From Paenibacillus sp. ACRRX (GTDB lineage: Bacteria > Bacillota > Bacilli > Paenibacillales > Paenibacillaceae), in the NCBI RefSeq assembly GCF_022346885.1, contig NZ_JAKRNK010000010.1:120071-184070 (forward strand): 64,000 bases of DNA, given 5' to 3'. A program made the translations under genes and the position numbers. The notes under the pieces were generated by a model. It was not told the origin of the DNA, did not search any database, and was given only the letters and a program-made list of their open reading frames with translations. Of the stretch, positions 28,806 through 39,231 are shown piece after piece. Within the stretch, counting starts at the first letter, position 1. The number at the start of each line of letters is the position of its first letter.

Positions 28806-28842
28806 AAAGCAGGCTGTTGAGATTATCTCAACAGCCTGCTTT
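28806..28842 (-). terminator. Terminator after yajC
   Basis: Near-perfect 17-bp inverted repeat (AAAGCAGGCTGTTGAGA and its complement, 3-nt loop) followed by TTTTATTTTG on the minus strand, about 55 nt beyond the yajC stop codon. Confidence 0.9.
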
Positions 28843-28897
28843 ACCGATGTGATCGGCCATGATTACAATATTAATCCCAAGCAGTGCATCCTCCGTA

Positions 28898-29218
28898 TTA
28901 CGCAGAAGCACTCTCTTCAGAACTTGCTGAGACATGACTGATCGCGCTGCGATCAAATGTCAGCTTTGTTACATCGTTCACACGCAGCACAACTGTATCG
29001 TCTGTGATCTCCACGATTGTACCGTGAAGTCCGCCGATTGTGACGATCTTATCGTTCTTCTTCAGAGCGCTAAGCATCGAATTGCGAGTCTTAGATTTCT
29101 TCTGTTGCGGACGGATAAGCAAAAAGTAAAATACAGCAAACATTAATACAAACGGAAGAAGCAAGGACCATATGTTAGATCCGCCTGTTGGTGCTGCTGC
29201 AGCTAACTCGATAGACAT
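28898..29218 (-). CDS. yajC: Sec translocon accessory subunit YajC
   Basis: Single-span membrane protein of 106 aa of the YajC family, a partner of SecDF. The TM helix (LLLPFVLMFAVFYFLLI) runs straight into the signature RPQQKKSKTRNSMLSALKKND, and the small cytoplasmic beta domain follows (KIVTIGGLHGTIVEI). It has a short Ser/Glu-rich tail. It is encoded after tgt in the same direction, the usual queA-tgt-yajC order, and away from secDF in this genome. Confidence 0.95.
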   Translation of the reverse strand: MSIELAAAAPTGGSNIWSLLLPFVLMFAVFYFLLIRPQQKKSKTRNSMLSALKKNDKIVTIGGLHGTIVEITDDTVVLRVNDVTKLTFDRSAISHVSASSEESASA

Positions 29219-29306
29219 TTTGTTACTCCCCCTTTCCTTTACATATTCTATGTACGGATATCAAGCTTCCCTTATCATGTCTGCGGGAAGCTTGTCCACC
29301 CAAAGA

Positions 29307-30547
<1,241 letters not shown>

Positions 30548-30571
30548 CATACATCCGCTTGCTAGTCTGCA

Positions 30572-31603
30572 CTACCCATGGATAAACATCGCATCACCAA
30601 AACTAAAGAAACGATATTCATTGGTAACTGCTTCTTCATACGCATGCATGATGTGTTCACGTCCTGCTAAAGCACTAACCAGCATAACAAGTGTAGACTT
30701 GGGCAAATGGAAATTCGTTAGCAATGCGTCCACTACAAGGAACTGGTAGCCAGGATACATAAAAATATCCGTCCAGCCTGAGCATGCCTGAATCGGTTGC
30801 CCTGCGAATCGTTGTGCTACCGTCTCCAACGTTCTCGCTGAAGTCGTTCCTACCGCAATAACTCGACCACCCTTTGCTTTCGTATCTCGAATGAGACTCG
30901 CTGTCTCTTCAGGCATTTCATAGTACTCCGCATGCATCACATGTTCTTCCACACGCTCTGCTGACATCGGTCGGAAAGTACCGAGTCCGACATGAAGCGT
31001 CACGGAAGCGATTCGAATGCCTTTGTCCTTAATCCGCTCAAGCAGCTCCGTTGTAAAATGCAGCCCCGCGGTCGGTGCAGCAGCCGAACCTTCATGCTTG
31101 GCATACACCGTCTGGTAGCGCTCACGGTCATTCAACTGTTCTTTAATATAAGGCGGGAGCGGCATCTCCCCAAGCCGGTCTAATATTTCTTGGAAAATAC
31201 CATCGTATTCAAAACGAAGCAATCTTCCACCCATATCCCGCTCTTCCACCACAACTGCACGCAGTTCCTCGCCAAAGGTAACTACAGCACCTAGCTTCAG
31301 ACGCTTAGCAGGCTTAACGAGTGCCTCCCATACGTCGCCTTCCTCCTGCTTCAGCAGCAGTACTTCCATCTTAGCTCCTGTATCGGGCTTTACCCCGAAC
31401 AATCGAGCGGGAATGACACGAGTATCGTTAAGGACAAGCAGATCACCGGGTTGCAAATAATTAATAATATCGGTAAACGTATGGTGCTCTACATGTCCTG
31501 AATTGCGGTCCAGCGTCAATAAACGCGATGCGGTACGATCTTGCAAAGGTGTCTGTGCGATTAGCTGTTCTGGTAAATGAAAATCAAATAAGTTCACATT
31601 CAT
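30572..31603 (-). CDS. queA: S-adenosylmethionine:tRNA ribosyltransferase-isomerase
   Basis: QueA of 343 aa adds the ribosyl part of SAM to preQ1 in tRNA to give epoxyqueuosine. The start ([20 protein letters not shown]), [21 protein letters not shown] and [12 protein letters not shown] are family motifs in the expected order, and the C-terminus has [20 protein letters not shown]. It precedes tgt, completing the last two tRNA steps of the queuosine pathway in this locus. Its ribosome binding site (AGGA) overlaps the end of the SpoIID-like gene upstream, so the two are likely cotranscribed. Confidence 0.97.
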   Translation of the reverse strand: MNVNLFDFHLPEQLIAQTPLQDRTASRLLTLDRNSGHVEHHTFTDIINYLQPGDLLVLNDTRVIPARLFGVKPDTGAKMEVLLLKQEEGDVWEALVKPAKRLKLGAVVTFGEELRAVVVEERDMGGRLLRFEYDGIFQEILDRLGEMPLPPYIKEQLNDRERYQTVYAKHEGSAAAPTAGLHFTTELLERIKDKGIRIASVTLHVGLGTFRPMSAERVEEHVMHAEYYEMPEETASLIRDTKAKGGRVIAVGTTSARTLETVAQRFAGQPIQACSGWTDIFMYPGYQFLVVDALLTNFHLPKSTLVMLVSALAGREHIMHAYEEAVTNEYRFFSFGDAMFIHG

Positions 31604-31615
31604 CGTCTGTTCATC

Positions 31616-33736
31616 CTAACGCTTTATGAGTTCCACGTTTTTGTAATAGTATTTCAAAATCTTCTGGTAATCATACCCTTTGTCTGCCAATCCTTTGGCC
31701 CCCCATTGGGATAAGCCGACGCCATGACCATAACCCTTACCTTTAAAGAAATAGGTTGGCTGTGAATTTATTGCCTTTGCCTCGCCTTTTCCGTTTATGG
31801 CAATTGCGCCATCTTTAAGATTTTGTGGTGAAGAGGACTTGCCGTCAACGGCAGTACCGCCACTGATGCCATTCTTATCTGTAGATTTACCACTCGCTCC
31901 GGCAACCGTATAGTTGCTGCTCGATACGACCTCAAACAATGTGCTTGGCAGCCCACCGAATACACTGCGGAAGCTGTCTGGATAGCTGACTTGAATCGGC
32001 ACACCGTTTACTTCCATCTTGGTCACCCGTCCGGAAGGTCCTCGACTTGTCACTGCCAGCTTCTGCACTGTGCCGCTAAAAGCGGTCTTCGTTGAGGACT
32101 TAATCATATTTGTAACTTCTTGTGCCGTATAAGGCCCACGCATCCAAGCATACTCCGTCGATTCTGGAACGGTATTTAATACGATTAACCCCGTTCCTTT
32201 ATCCGCTTGGGCTACAGGATTCACATTGGATTGGATAGCTGGTATTGGCCGAATGTTTGTACCGTTCTCCTTAGGATAAGCGATTTGAAGCCCGGCTTTG
32301 TTCCGGCTCGCCTCCTTTGTCACTACGTCTTCGCGAACGTAACCGAGCGCTCCGCTAGGAAGAGCGACATAATACCAGTTTTTCTTGCCTTCTTGAATAA
32401 CGTCATCGGGACTGTCGACTACTTGAAAATAGCCATAGCTTCCACCCCATACTTCACTTGGATCGGCTGTCTTTCCCCCGGCGTTCGAATTAAAGATCGC
32501 CTCGATCAGCTTGCCGTTCTGCGTGAGCACTTCACCGGCAGTCGCCTCCACGGCTGACTTGATGTTAGAATGCTCCTTCTCTGTCCCATAATAAGCTTGG
32601 CTCAGCGTCGTGTCCACGACGTTGGCAATCTCAAACTTGCCATTCTGATACAATGCAAATGTGCGTGCAGCTACTGCTTGTGCCTTTAATGTCTCTGCTG
32701 GCCAACTAGAGTAAACTTCGCCGCCCACAACAGATACAAGGTACTGCTCAAGGGGAAGCTCATTTACAAGTGCCAGTTCTTTATTATGGACACTCACTTC
32801 CATCAGACCGCGATAGGTACGCTGTGATCGTTCCGTTACTTTAATGGTGGAGTCCTTTGCAGGTTCAATGCCCCATTTCTCATTGCCATACACACGGTAA
32901 TGAGAAATCGTGCCAGAACCTGTATCTTCCAACGATTGCACCAAGGCACCGGTTGCTTGTACTGGTCGAACATTAACGGCTGGCAGAGCTTGTCCGACCG
33001 TTGCTTGTACTTTATCCAATGCAGCTTGAGAGCTCGCTTGTCCTACCCATACAGCAGCAGTTGTCTTGCCGCTGCTCTGAATAATGACTACATTTGCATC
33101 AAAGCTAGCATCGAGCAGCAGTTGCAGTGTCGTCTTCGCCTCGGCCAAGCTGTTATAGGTCCCGGCTTGGAGGTAATGCGGTCCCGCTATCGTCGACCGC
33201 GCACCCTGCAAAGAGGCTTGTATCGAAGCATCTCCTTCATACCGTTTGAGTGCCTGAGATGCTTCATTCTCCGTATTATAGTAACCAGCATATACGGCGT
33301 AGAATGTTGCCCCTCTACGAGGAATATGTATTAATCTGGCGGAATCAGAAGCCTGAACTTTCTTAAGAACGGCTTGTGCCGTCGCTTTGTCTTTTGTTTC
33401 AATGACCTTAATTTGATACTGATCCATACTATATCGTGCTTGCGAAATACCCAGTGCCAGCCCATTCTGTGCTGTTCTCGCCTGTACTGTAATTGTTTCC
33501 GGTGAAGTCAGCGTAACCTGCTGCGTATGTCCCGGCGACTTGTTTCCCAGATTTGCAAACAGTGCAGCGCGGATGGTCTCCCCCGCCGTCACTTTCGCTT
33601 TATCCGCAGCAGCTTGGCCGCTCATCTTCGAACCTGTGTTGGCTGCCGCGGCTTGTGCATGATCATGAAGCAGCGGACTTCCTAATAGCAAGGCACTCGC
33701 TGCTAAACATAATAATGTGCGTCTTACTCGAATCAT
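31616..33736 (-). CDS. SpoIID/LytB-domain cell wall protein with SPOR-like repeats
   Basis: Exported protein of 706 aa. A signal peptide (about residues 1-30, ending AQA) precedes two or three SPOR-like repeats (residues about 70-260, for example YQIKVIETKDKATAQAVLKK), which bind denuded glycan. The SpoIID/LytB domain follows from about 300 (LPLEQYLVSVVGGEVYSSWP; AVAARTFALYQ; FNSNAGGKTADPSEVW), ending with GKGYGHGVGLSQWGAKGLA. SpoIID cleaves glycan strands during engulfment; this longer member is better called a SpoIID/LytB-domain protein. It lies between ruvB and queA. Confidence 0.9.
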   Translation of the reverse strand: MIRVRRTLLCLAASALLLGSPLLHDHAQAAAANTGSKMSGQAAADKAKVTAGETIRAALFANLGNKSPGHTQQVTLTSPETITVQARTAQNGLALGISQARYSMDQYQIKVIETKDKATAQAVLKKVQASDSARLIHIPRRGATFYAVYAGYYNTENEASQALKRYEGDASIQASLQGARSTIAGPHYLQAGTYNSLAEAKTTLQLLLDASFDANVVIIQSSGKTTAAVWVGQASSQAALDKVQATVGQALPAVNVRPVQATGALVQSLEDTGSGTISHYRVYGNEKWGIEPAKDSTIKVTERSQRTYRGLMEVSVHNKELALVNELPLEQYLVSVVGGEVYSSWPAETLKAQAVAARTFALYQNGKFEIANVVDTTLSQAYYGTEKEHSNIKSAVEATAGEVLTQNGKLIEAIFNSNAGGKTADPSEVWGGSYGYFQVVDSPDDVIQEGKKNWYYVALPSGALGYVREDVVTKEASRNKAGLQIAYPKENGTNIRPIPAIQSNVNPVAQADKGTGLIVLNTVPESTEYAWMRGPYTAQEVTNMIKSSTKTAFSGTVQKLAVTSRGPSGRVTKMEVNGVPIQVSYPDSFRSVFGGLPSTLFEVVSSSNYTVAGASGKSTDKNGISGGTAVDGKSSSPQNLKDGAIAINGKGEAKAINSQPTYFFKGKGYGHGVGLSQWGAKGLADKGYDYQKILKYYYKNVELIKR

Positions 33737-33777
33737 CTAACAACATCTCCTTCTCTCCGTTAAAACAAGCTGTATAC

Positions 33778-33802
33778 TAATATACGCTGGACGCGTATAT
33801 TA
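33778..33802. repeat. Perfect inverted repeat overlapping the ruvB stop codon
   Basis: TAATATACGC and GCGTATATTA flank a 5-nt loop; the right arm contains the ruvB stop codon (33802-33800). On the minus strand no T-tract follows, so it is not a standard terminator for ruvB. On the plus strand GTTTTTG follows, but no plus-strand gene ends here. It may stabilise the ruvB mRNA end or be an operator for the SpoIID-like gene. Confidence 0.5.
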
Positions 33803-34804
33803 GTTTTTGTCTGGCATTGGGATGCCTAGATGGGCATAAGCCTGCGGCGTCGCAACACGTCCGCGTGGAGTGCGCTGGAGAAAACCGATTTGCAACAAAT
33901 AAGGTTCGTACACATCTTCAATTGTCTGACTTTCTTCTCCAATCGTTGCCGCAATCGTGTCCAGACCAACCGGACCGCCGCGGAAGTTCATAATCATCGC
34001 CTGCAGCATCTTATGGTCGATCTGATCGAGGCCCAACTGGTCAACCTGAATAGACTTCAGCGCCTCATTAGCCAGTTCTGTCGTAATAATGCCATCTCCG
34101 CGGACCTGTGCAAAGTCACGGACACGCTTCAACAGACGGTTCGCAATTCGTGGTGTTCCCCGCGAACGAATTGCAATCTCATCGGATGCATCTCCCAGCA
34201 CCTCAACGCCAAGAATATCAGCGGCACGCGAGACAATGTAGCTAAGCTCATCTGTCTTGTAGTACTCCAAGCGGCTGACGACTCCAAAACGATCACGCAG
34301 TGGAGCCGACAACAATCCAGCACGTGTTGTAGCACCTATTAGCGTAAACTTGGGCAGATCGAGCCGAACTGATCGAGCACTTGGACCTTTGCCGATAATA
34401 ATATCAAGCGCAAAGTCCTCCATCGCAGGATACAGCACTTCCTCTACTGTCCTGTGCAGACGATGAATCTCATCGATAAACAGAACATCGCCTTCCTGAA
34501 GATTCGTCAGCAGTGCCGCCAAATCTCCGGGACGTTCGATGGCTGGACCCGAAGTCGTACGTATACTGACACCGAGCTCATTCGCAATGATATTGGACAA
34601 TGTCGTCTTCCCAAGTCCAGGCGGCCCGTACAGCAATACGTGATCGAGTGCTTCCTTCCTCATCTTGGCAGCCTCAATGAACACCTTCAGATTGTCCTTC
34701 ACCTGCGCCTGCCCAATATATTCATTTAAATATCGCGGCCGCAGACTAAGTTCAACCGCTTGATCCTCCATCATGAAGTTGGCCGAAATAATACGCTCGT
34801 CCAT
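33800..34804 (-). CDS. ruvB: Holliday junction branch migration helicase RuvB
   Basis: AAA+ motor of 334 aa that drives Holliday junction branch migration with RuvA. The N-terminal [20 protein letters not shown], Walker A ([11 protein letters not shown]), Walker B (FIDEIHRLH), the beta-hairpin region and the C-terminal winged helix ([13 protein letters not shown]) are all clear. Length and motif spacing are normal. It is third in the ruvC-ruvA-ruvB operon. Confidence 0.97.
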   Translation of the reverse strand: MDERIISANFMMEDQAVELSLRPRYLNEYIGQAQVKDNLKVFIEAAKMRKEALDHVLLYGPPGLGKTTLSNIIANELGVSIRTTSGPAIERPGDLAALLTNLQEGDVLFIDEIHRLHRTVEEVLYPAMEDFALDIIIGKGPSARSVRLDLPKFTLIGATTRAGLLSAPLRDRFGVVSRLEYYKTDELSYIVSRAADILGVEVLGDASDEIAIRSRGTPRIANRLLKRVRDFAQVRGDGIITTELANEALKSIQVDQLGLDQIDHKMLQAMIMNFRGGPVGLDTIAATIGEESQTIEDVYEPYLLQIGFLQRTPRGRVATPQAYAHLGIPMPDKN

Positions 34805-34918
34805 TCGTCAACCGCCTTTCTTTCCTCTAAAAACGTTCTGATCTGGCAAAAAGCCATGGCAAAGGCGAAGTTAGACATCCTGTCAGACACCTTGCTGCTA
34901 ACCCGAATCTAGTACAAC

Positions 34919-35545
34919 TTAAGCCTTAAATAGCTGTTGCAATGCCTTCTTCATTAAAGAATCCACACTTTCATCCGCATGGACACGATGCTGTAGTTCA
35001 TGCCATGCATGATCCAGCTCATTATCCCTGTAGCCTAACGCCTTCAGCGCTTCGCGCGCTTCGCTCCATGCAGGATGTCCATCATCGCTTACAATTGTCG
35101 GTGTATCCAAGAATAGGGATTGTGCCGTTAAGCTCAAGTCCAGTCCAATCGAATCCAGCTTGTCCTTCAGATCAAGCACAAGCCGCTGTGCCGTCTTCTT
35201 ACCAATACCCGGCAGCTTAGTTAGAAACGCAAGGTTTTCTTGCTGAATCGCCATCACAACTGCTTCTGGCTTGCCCCCTGCCAGCATGCCAAGCGCTACC
35301 TTGGGTCCGATACCATTTACATCAATCAGGCGTCTGAACAGCTTCTGCTCCTGACGACTGCTGAATCCGTAAAGCAATATAGCGTCTTCACGAACATGAT
35401 GATGCGTATATACCGTAACGGGCTCAACTGACTTGGCAAATACATATGGATTAGGACAATACACACGGTATCCGATTCCATTCACATCAATGATCACATA
35501 CTCTGTCTCTAAATGGGCTACTTGCCCTCTCAAAAAATCTATCAT
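34919..35545 (-). CDS. ruvA: Holliday junction DNA helicase subunit RuvA
   Basis: Junction-binding protein of 208 aa. The start MIDFLRGQVAHL matches family members and overlaps the ruvC stop region by 4 nt (ATGA), so an upstream in-frame ATG is rejected. Domain I is an OB fold, domain II contains two helix-hairpin-helix motifs (LIDVNGIGPKVALGML; LTKLPGIGKKTAQRL), and the C-terminal domain III (AREALKALGY) contacts RuvB. Confidence 0.97.
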   Translation of the reverse strand: MIDFLRGQVAHLETEYVIIDVNGIGYRVYCPNPYVFAKSVEPVTVYTHHHVREDAILLYGFSSRQEQKLFRRLIDVNGIGPKVALGMLAGGKPEAVVMAIQQENLAFLTKLPGIGKKTAQRLVLDLKDKLDSIGLDLSLTAQSLFLDTPTIVSDDGHPAWSEAREALKALGYRDNELDHAWHELQHRVHADESVDSLMKKALQQLFKA

Positions 35546-36045
35546 CGTCGCAATACCCCGTTCAATTGGTCTTGTAATCCGCTCGAGTGCGCATGGCAAA
35601 TCGCGATGGCCAGCGCATCCGCCACATCGTCAGGCTTAGGAACCGTCTTCAGCTTCAAAAATAGCTTTACCATCTCTTGCACCTGCTTCTTCTCTGCCTT
35701 GCCGTAACCAACAATTGCTTGTTTCACTTGCATGGGCGTATACTCCGCAATCGGAATACCACGCTTGGCCGCAGCCAGTATCGTAACGCCCCGTGCCTGA
35801 CCTACCGAGAAAGCCGTCGTCACGTTGCGATTGAAAAACAACTTCTCCACTGCCATAGCGTCAGGCTTGAATTGATCCAACAACTGCTCCGTCGCCTCGA
35901 ACACTTGCAGCAGCCTCACCTCGGGTGCGGTAGTTGATTCGGTCTGAATCGATCCGAACTGCACAGGAGTAATTCTACTGCCCTGCTTATCAACAAATCC
36001 GAACCCAACTATAGCAATTCCCGGGTCAATCCCCAAAATGCGCAA
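35542..36045 (-). CDS. ruvC: Crossover junction endodeoxyribonuclease RuvC
   Basis: Holliday junction resolvase of 167 aa. The acidic active-site residues lie in RILGIDPGIAIVGFG (first Asp), AVEKLFF (Glu), and the C-terminal KPDDVADALAIAICH (paired Asp). Start is TTG at 36045, preceded by AGGGAGAG 7-8 nt upstream. It is the first gene of ruvCAB. RuvC is missing from B. subtilis, which uses RecU, so its presence fits Paenibacillaceae. A LexA-box-like element lies at the probable transcription start. Confidence 0.96.
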   Translation of the reverse strand: MRILGIDPGIAIVGFGFVDKQGSRITPVQFGSIQTESTTAPEVRLLQVFEATEQLLDQFKPDAMAVEKLFFNRNVTTAFSVGQARGVTILAAAKRGIPIAEYTPMQVKQAIVGYGKAEKKQVQEMVKLFLKLKTVPKPDDVADALAIAICHAHSSGLQDQLNGVLRR

Positions 36046-36079
36046 AAAAAATCTCTCCCTTACCGAACCATGTCACAAG

Positions 36080-36107
36080 CGAACATATGTGTTCTCTTAT
36101 TATAACA
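36080..36107 (-). promoter_or_regulatory. ruvCAB promoter with LexA-box-like element
   Basis: An extended -10 (TGTTATAAT, minus strand, 36107-36099) has no good -35. About 6 nt downstream, over the expected start site, ACATATGTTCG (36090-36080) reproduces 11 bases of the SOS box CGAACATATGTTCG, while the left half (AAC) is poor, giving 11 of 14 matches. ruvAB is LexA-controlled in B. subtilis; here the site is inferred. Confidence 0.45.
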
Positions 36108-36188
36108 TAGATCGGCAGGAAGAGAATGAGACTTGAGATGATCCAATCGATTCAATTTCGCACTCGAAACGAACTTAAAAATTCACTA

Positions 36189-37367
36189 CTAGCCTTCCAT
36201 ATCAAGCACTTCATCTTTTGTTTTTGCGGGATGAATCCCTTTAAATGCCACTTTGAGCATTGGTGGTGTTACTAATGTAGTTAATATAACCACGATGACA
36301 ATCGGGGTAAAGTATTGCACGTCAAACAAATTGCCCGCAAGTCCGGTGGTAGCAATAATGAGTGCTACTTCACCACGAGATACCATACCTGCACCGATAC
36401 CGATCGCACTTTTGCGATTGAAGCCAGTTAATCGCGCACCGAATCCACATCCGATTAATTTCGTTACAATCGCAATCAGTGTAAACACAACTACAAACCA
36501 AATATGTTCGCCCAGACCTTCGAATGATACTTTTAATCCTACGCTCACAAAGAAAATCGGGACAAATATCGCATACGCAATCGGCTCAATCTTGTGCTCA
36601 ACCTCGTGCTTAAATTTGGTTTGGGAGATCGCAATTCCGGCTGCAAATGCTCCAATAATCCCAGCTACACCAAGCCATTCTGCACTGTAAGAGAAGAAGA
36701 AACAAATAATAAGCGCCGCACTAATAACAGCTTCCGACACTTGGAGTGGAGCGAGCCACTTCATCACACGCGGCACGACAAACCATCCCAGCACAATCGC
36801 GCCTGCGAAGAACAGTACCTTTTTCCCGATTACCAAACCAATAGAGACATCGGCACTGCCGCCTAGAAAGCTCAACATAAAGGCCAGCAAAATGACAACT
36901 AATACGTCATCAACCACTGCTGCTCCTAATATAGTCGTACCTTCACGCGAGCTGAGCTGGTTCATATCCTTCAACGTCTGGACAGAAATACTGACTGACG
37001 TCGCACATAACAGCAGCCCAACAAACATAGCTTGTGTGCTATCCAGTCCGAAGGCCGCACCTCCGGCATACCCCCCTATGAAAGGAAGAATAATACCACC
37101 TATAGCAACTGCAAACGCAGATTTCCAATTTTTCTTTAACTGTTCCATATCTGTTTCCAAGCCTGCGATAAACATCAGTAAAATGACCCCAACTTCGGCC
37201 ATCTCGGAGATCAGATGACCTTCATTGACCCAACCTAACACTGCTGGACCGATCAAAATTCCTACGACCAACTTGCCTAAAACACTTGGTTGTCCAAGTC
37301 GCACAGACAAGTCTCCGGCCAGCTTCGTAGCCACCAAGATAATAAGTAACATTAGCATAAGTTCCAT
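36189..37367 (-). CDS. CPA2-family cation:proton antiporter
   Basis: Membrane antiporter of 392 aa with 12-13 TM helices and no RCK/KTN domain. LGQPSVLGKLVVGILIGPAVLG is the family N-terminal motif, and AAVVDDVLVVILL carries the paired aspartates that mark electrogenic Na+/H+ or K+/H+ exchangers of the NapA/GerN type. Some GerN-type members act in spore germination; that role is only a possibility here. ATG at 37367 is preferred over 37373 because of spacing to GGGG. Confidence 0.88.
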   Translation of the reverse strand: MELMLMLLIILVATKLAGDLSVRLGQPSVLGKLVVGILIGPAVLGWVNEGHLISEMAEVGVILLMFIAGLETDMEQLKKNWKSAFAVAIGGIILPFIGGYAGGAAFGLDSTQAMFVGLLLCATSVSISVQTLKDMNQLSSREGTTILGAAVVDDVLVVILLAFMLSFLGGSADVSIGLVIGKKVLFFAGAIVLGWFVVPRVMKWLAPLQVSEAVISAALIICFFFSYSAEWLGVAGIIGAFAAGIAISQTKFKHEVEHKIEPIAYAIFVPIFFVSVGLKVSFEGLGEHIWFVVVFTLIAIVTKLIGCGFGARLTGFNRKSAIGIGAGMVSRGEVALIIATTGLAGNLFDVQYFTPIVIVVILTTLVTPPMLKVAFKGIHPAKTKDEVLDMEG

Positions 37368-37549
37368 ACACATTCCCCTTTCAGCAAACCTTAGTATAAC
37401 CGTAAACCGACTTTATCTTTTATCGGATTCTTCAACATGGGCAAGCCTATTACAGTATGCTGTGTGCATACCTATACTTGAGATCTGGCGAAGATCATAC
37501 AACAGTACTGCGAAGCATGGAAGCAGCACCGTATATAGGCAAAAAAAGA

Positions 37550-37571
37550 AGGACGTCGGTTACGGCGTCCT
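37550..37571 (-). terminator. Terminator after bofC
   Basis: AGGACGCCG/CGACGTCCT hairpin with a 4-nt loop, followed by TCTTTTTTT on the minus strand, about 30 nt beyond the bofC stop codon. Confidence 0.88.
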
Positions 37572-37599
37572 GTTTGGGTTTCCCTCTTCTATTATTACG

Positions 37600-38334
37600 T
37601 TAAGGCAATGTAGTCGGTTTCATCACTTTCTTGGTATCTTCTACCGCATAATCACTAAATGTGGAAAGCACACTATTATATTCATCTATATCTGTAATTC
37701 TAATCCCATCCTTAAGCTGTTTGATCACTTGAGGCGGTAATGCACTCTCTACTGATTCCACATCCAATTGGAAAAACGTTCGAATCACTTTCTCCTTTTC
37801 AGGTGTGCCCTCGTATAAGGTTAATTTTCCGTCACGGTCTACACCAATAAACGCATTCCGCTTGCATGTCTCCGACAGATCATCAATTTTCTGCTCCAGT
37901 ACAACACGGTTATGCTCATCGAAGGAAGCTATCCAATCCGGATGGTCAAGTAAAGAACGCACAATCTCAGAAGAAGGCCTGGAACCGAGAATATCGTCTG
38001 TCTGACCGCAAATATACTGCATACGATGCACAACGATGTAATGTGTATTTCGGTCAGATAACCGCTTCATCACTTGTTCCGTCAACGCGTCCTTATGGAT
38101 GGCGTTCGCCTCGTGCAGCGGGGCAAATGTTTCTGCAACTGCATTCATCTGCGTCTCGCTTGCGTCAGTCTTCTCTCGTGTAGCATCCATATGTCTTACT
38201 CCAATGACGAGTGCCCCGATAAATAATAGCAATGTAGCTAACGACCAAAGCGGCCGCTTCCAGCGTTTTAGAAGCTTTTTGAGCTGATTCATGCGAAAAG
38301 AGAACCATGTATTGGAACGATGCTCCCCAGTCAT
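37600..38334 (-). CDS. bofC: Forespore intercompartmental signalling protein BofC
   Basis: BofC of 244 aa, secreted from the forespore and involved in the checkpoint that times sigma-K activation in B. subtilis. A signal-anchor (LWSLATLLLFIGALVIGV) is followed by an extracytoplasmic part. The conserved HRMQYICGQTDDILG, DHPDWIASFDE and the BofC C-terminal block GKLTLYEGTPEKEKVIRTFF identify it. ATG at 38334 has AAGGGG 8 nt upstream. Its place beside the ruv genes matches B. subtilis. It is on its own transcript with a terminator. Confidence 0.92.
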   Translation of the reverse strand: MTGEHRSNTWFSFRMNQLKKLLKRWKRPLWSLATLLLFIGALVIGVRHMDATREKTDASETQMNAVAETFAPLHEANAIHKDALTEQVMKRLSDRNTHYIVVHRMQYICGQTDDILGSRPSSEIVRSLLDHPDWIASFDEHNRVVLEQKIDDLSETCKRNAFIGVDRDGKLTLYEGTPEKEKVIRTFFQLDVESVESALPPQVIKQLKDGIRITDIDEYNSVLSTFSDYAVEDTKKVMKPTTLP

Positions 38335-38436
38335 AACAATCCCCTTCATTTCCACTTTTTTTATAGTGTGGCCAAACGAAGGGGAACTCTATACTTATTA
38401 AATTCAATTCATCTATTCATGTTTGTGCCGAGCTGA

Positions 38437-39231
38437 TTACTCATGCGAAGCAGGCAGCCATGTGCTGCGTCGAGCGTTGCGCATGACGGCAATCGCCATC
38501 AGTACCAGTATTATAATGAGCGTGCTTAGTGCTGCAATCGGCCAATCAAATGGCAAATCCATATCCATCAATACCAGTTGGGCTCCTTGCAGCAACTTGG
38601 AAGGCATCCATCCACTAGACGCTGGAAGCAGACCCGATAGAATACTTGTCATCATAGCGGCGGCCAGCGCAGCAAAAGCTGAACCACCTGCATGATTAAG
38701 CAGTGAGCTCATCGCTACCGTAAGACTTGATATCCATATGAACCATCCTAATGCAAGGCAAGCTGCTGTCACGCCGGATAATATATCGATATGCCCAATC
38801 AACTGCTCCGTGTAATACCATGAACATAAATAACCAATCAAGACTGAGGGAATAGTCAAAGAGACGGCTCCCGCCCACTTCGCCATCATGTAGCTGACAT
38901 GGGATACCGGCTTAATCAACAGCGCAGCAGCCGTTCCAGACTTTACTTCCCCTGATACCACTCCCATCAAGGCGAGTACAAGTACCAATAAACCAACGGT
39001 ATTGAATTGACTTAGTGTTTGACCAAGCACCTCGCCTGGCACAGGGAGTGGAATCTTTATTATCGAGCCCTCCGGCAGGCTCCCAGCCAGCGACAAAATG
39101 TCAGGCATAAATTTCATGGTGACTGGCTGAGCAATACCCAGAGCAGCAAATACTAACGGCACCCAAATCCATTTATAATTACGCAGCATTTCCTTACATT
39201 CTTTCTGGTAAAGAACGAACCACATTCTCAT
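38437..39231 (-). CDS. yxlG: ABC transporter permease (YxlG-like)
   Basis: ABC-2 type permease of 264 aa with six TM helices; the MVSxVxxGEVKSGTAAALLIKPVSH region is typical of NosY/YxlG proteins. It overlaps the ATPase gene by 4 nt (ATGA) and is the last gene of the sigY-type operon. In B. subtilis YxlF-YxlG form an exporter of unknown substrate that, with YxlCDE, helps restrain SigY. The symbol is given by gene order and similarity. Confidence 0.8.
   Translation of the reverse strand: MRMWFVLYQKECKEMLRNYKWIWVPLVFAALGIAQPVTMKFMPDILSLAGSLPEGSIIKIPLPVPGEVLGQTLSQFNTVGLLVLVLALMGVVSGEVKSGTAAALLIKPVSHVSYMMAKWAGAVSLTIPSVLIGYLCSWYYTEQLIGHIDILSGVTAACLALGWFIWISSLTVAMSSLLNHAGGSAFAALAAAMMTSILSGLLPASSGWMPSKLLQGAQLVLMDMDLPFDWPIAALSTLIIILVLMAIAVMRNARRSTWLPASHE

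Larger units (their letters stand above)
28556..28897. other. Intergenic region between converging genes
   Basis: This 342-bp AT-rich gap separates the PAP2 gene from converging yajC. It contains a terminator for each gene (28591-28625 and 28806-28842). I see no open reading frame with a ribosome binding site and no RNA gene in the part between them. Confidence 0.6.
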
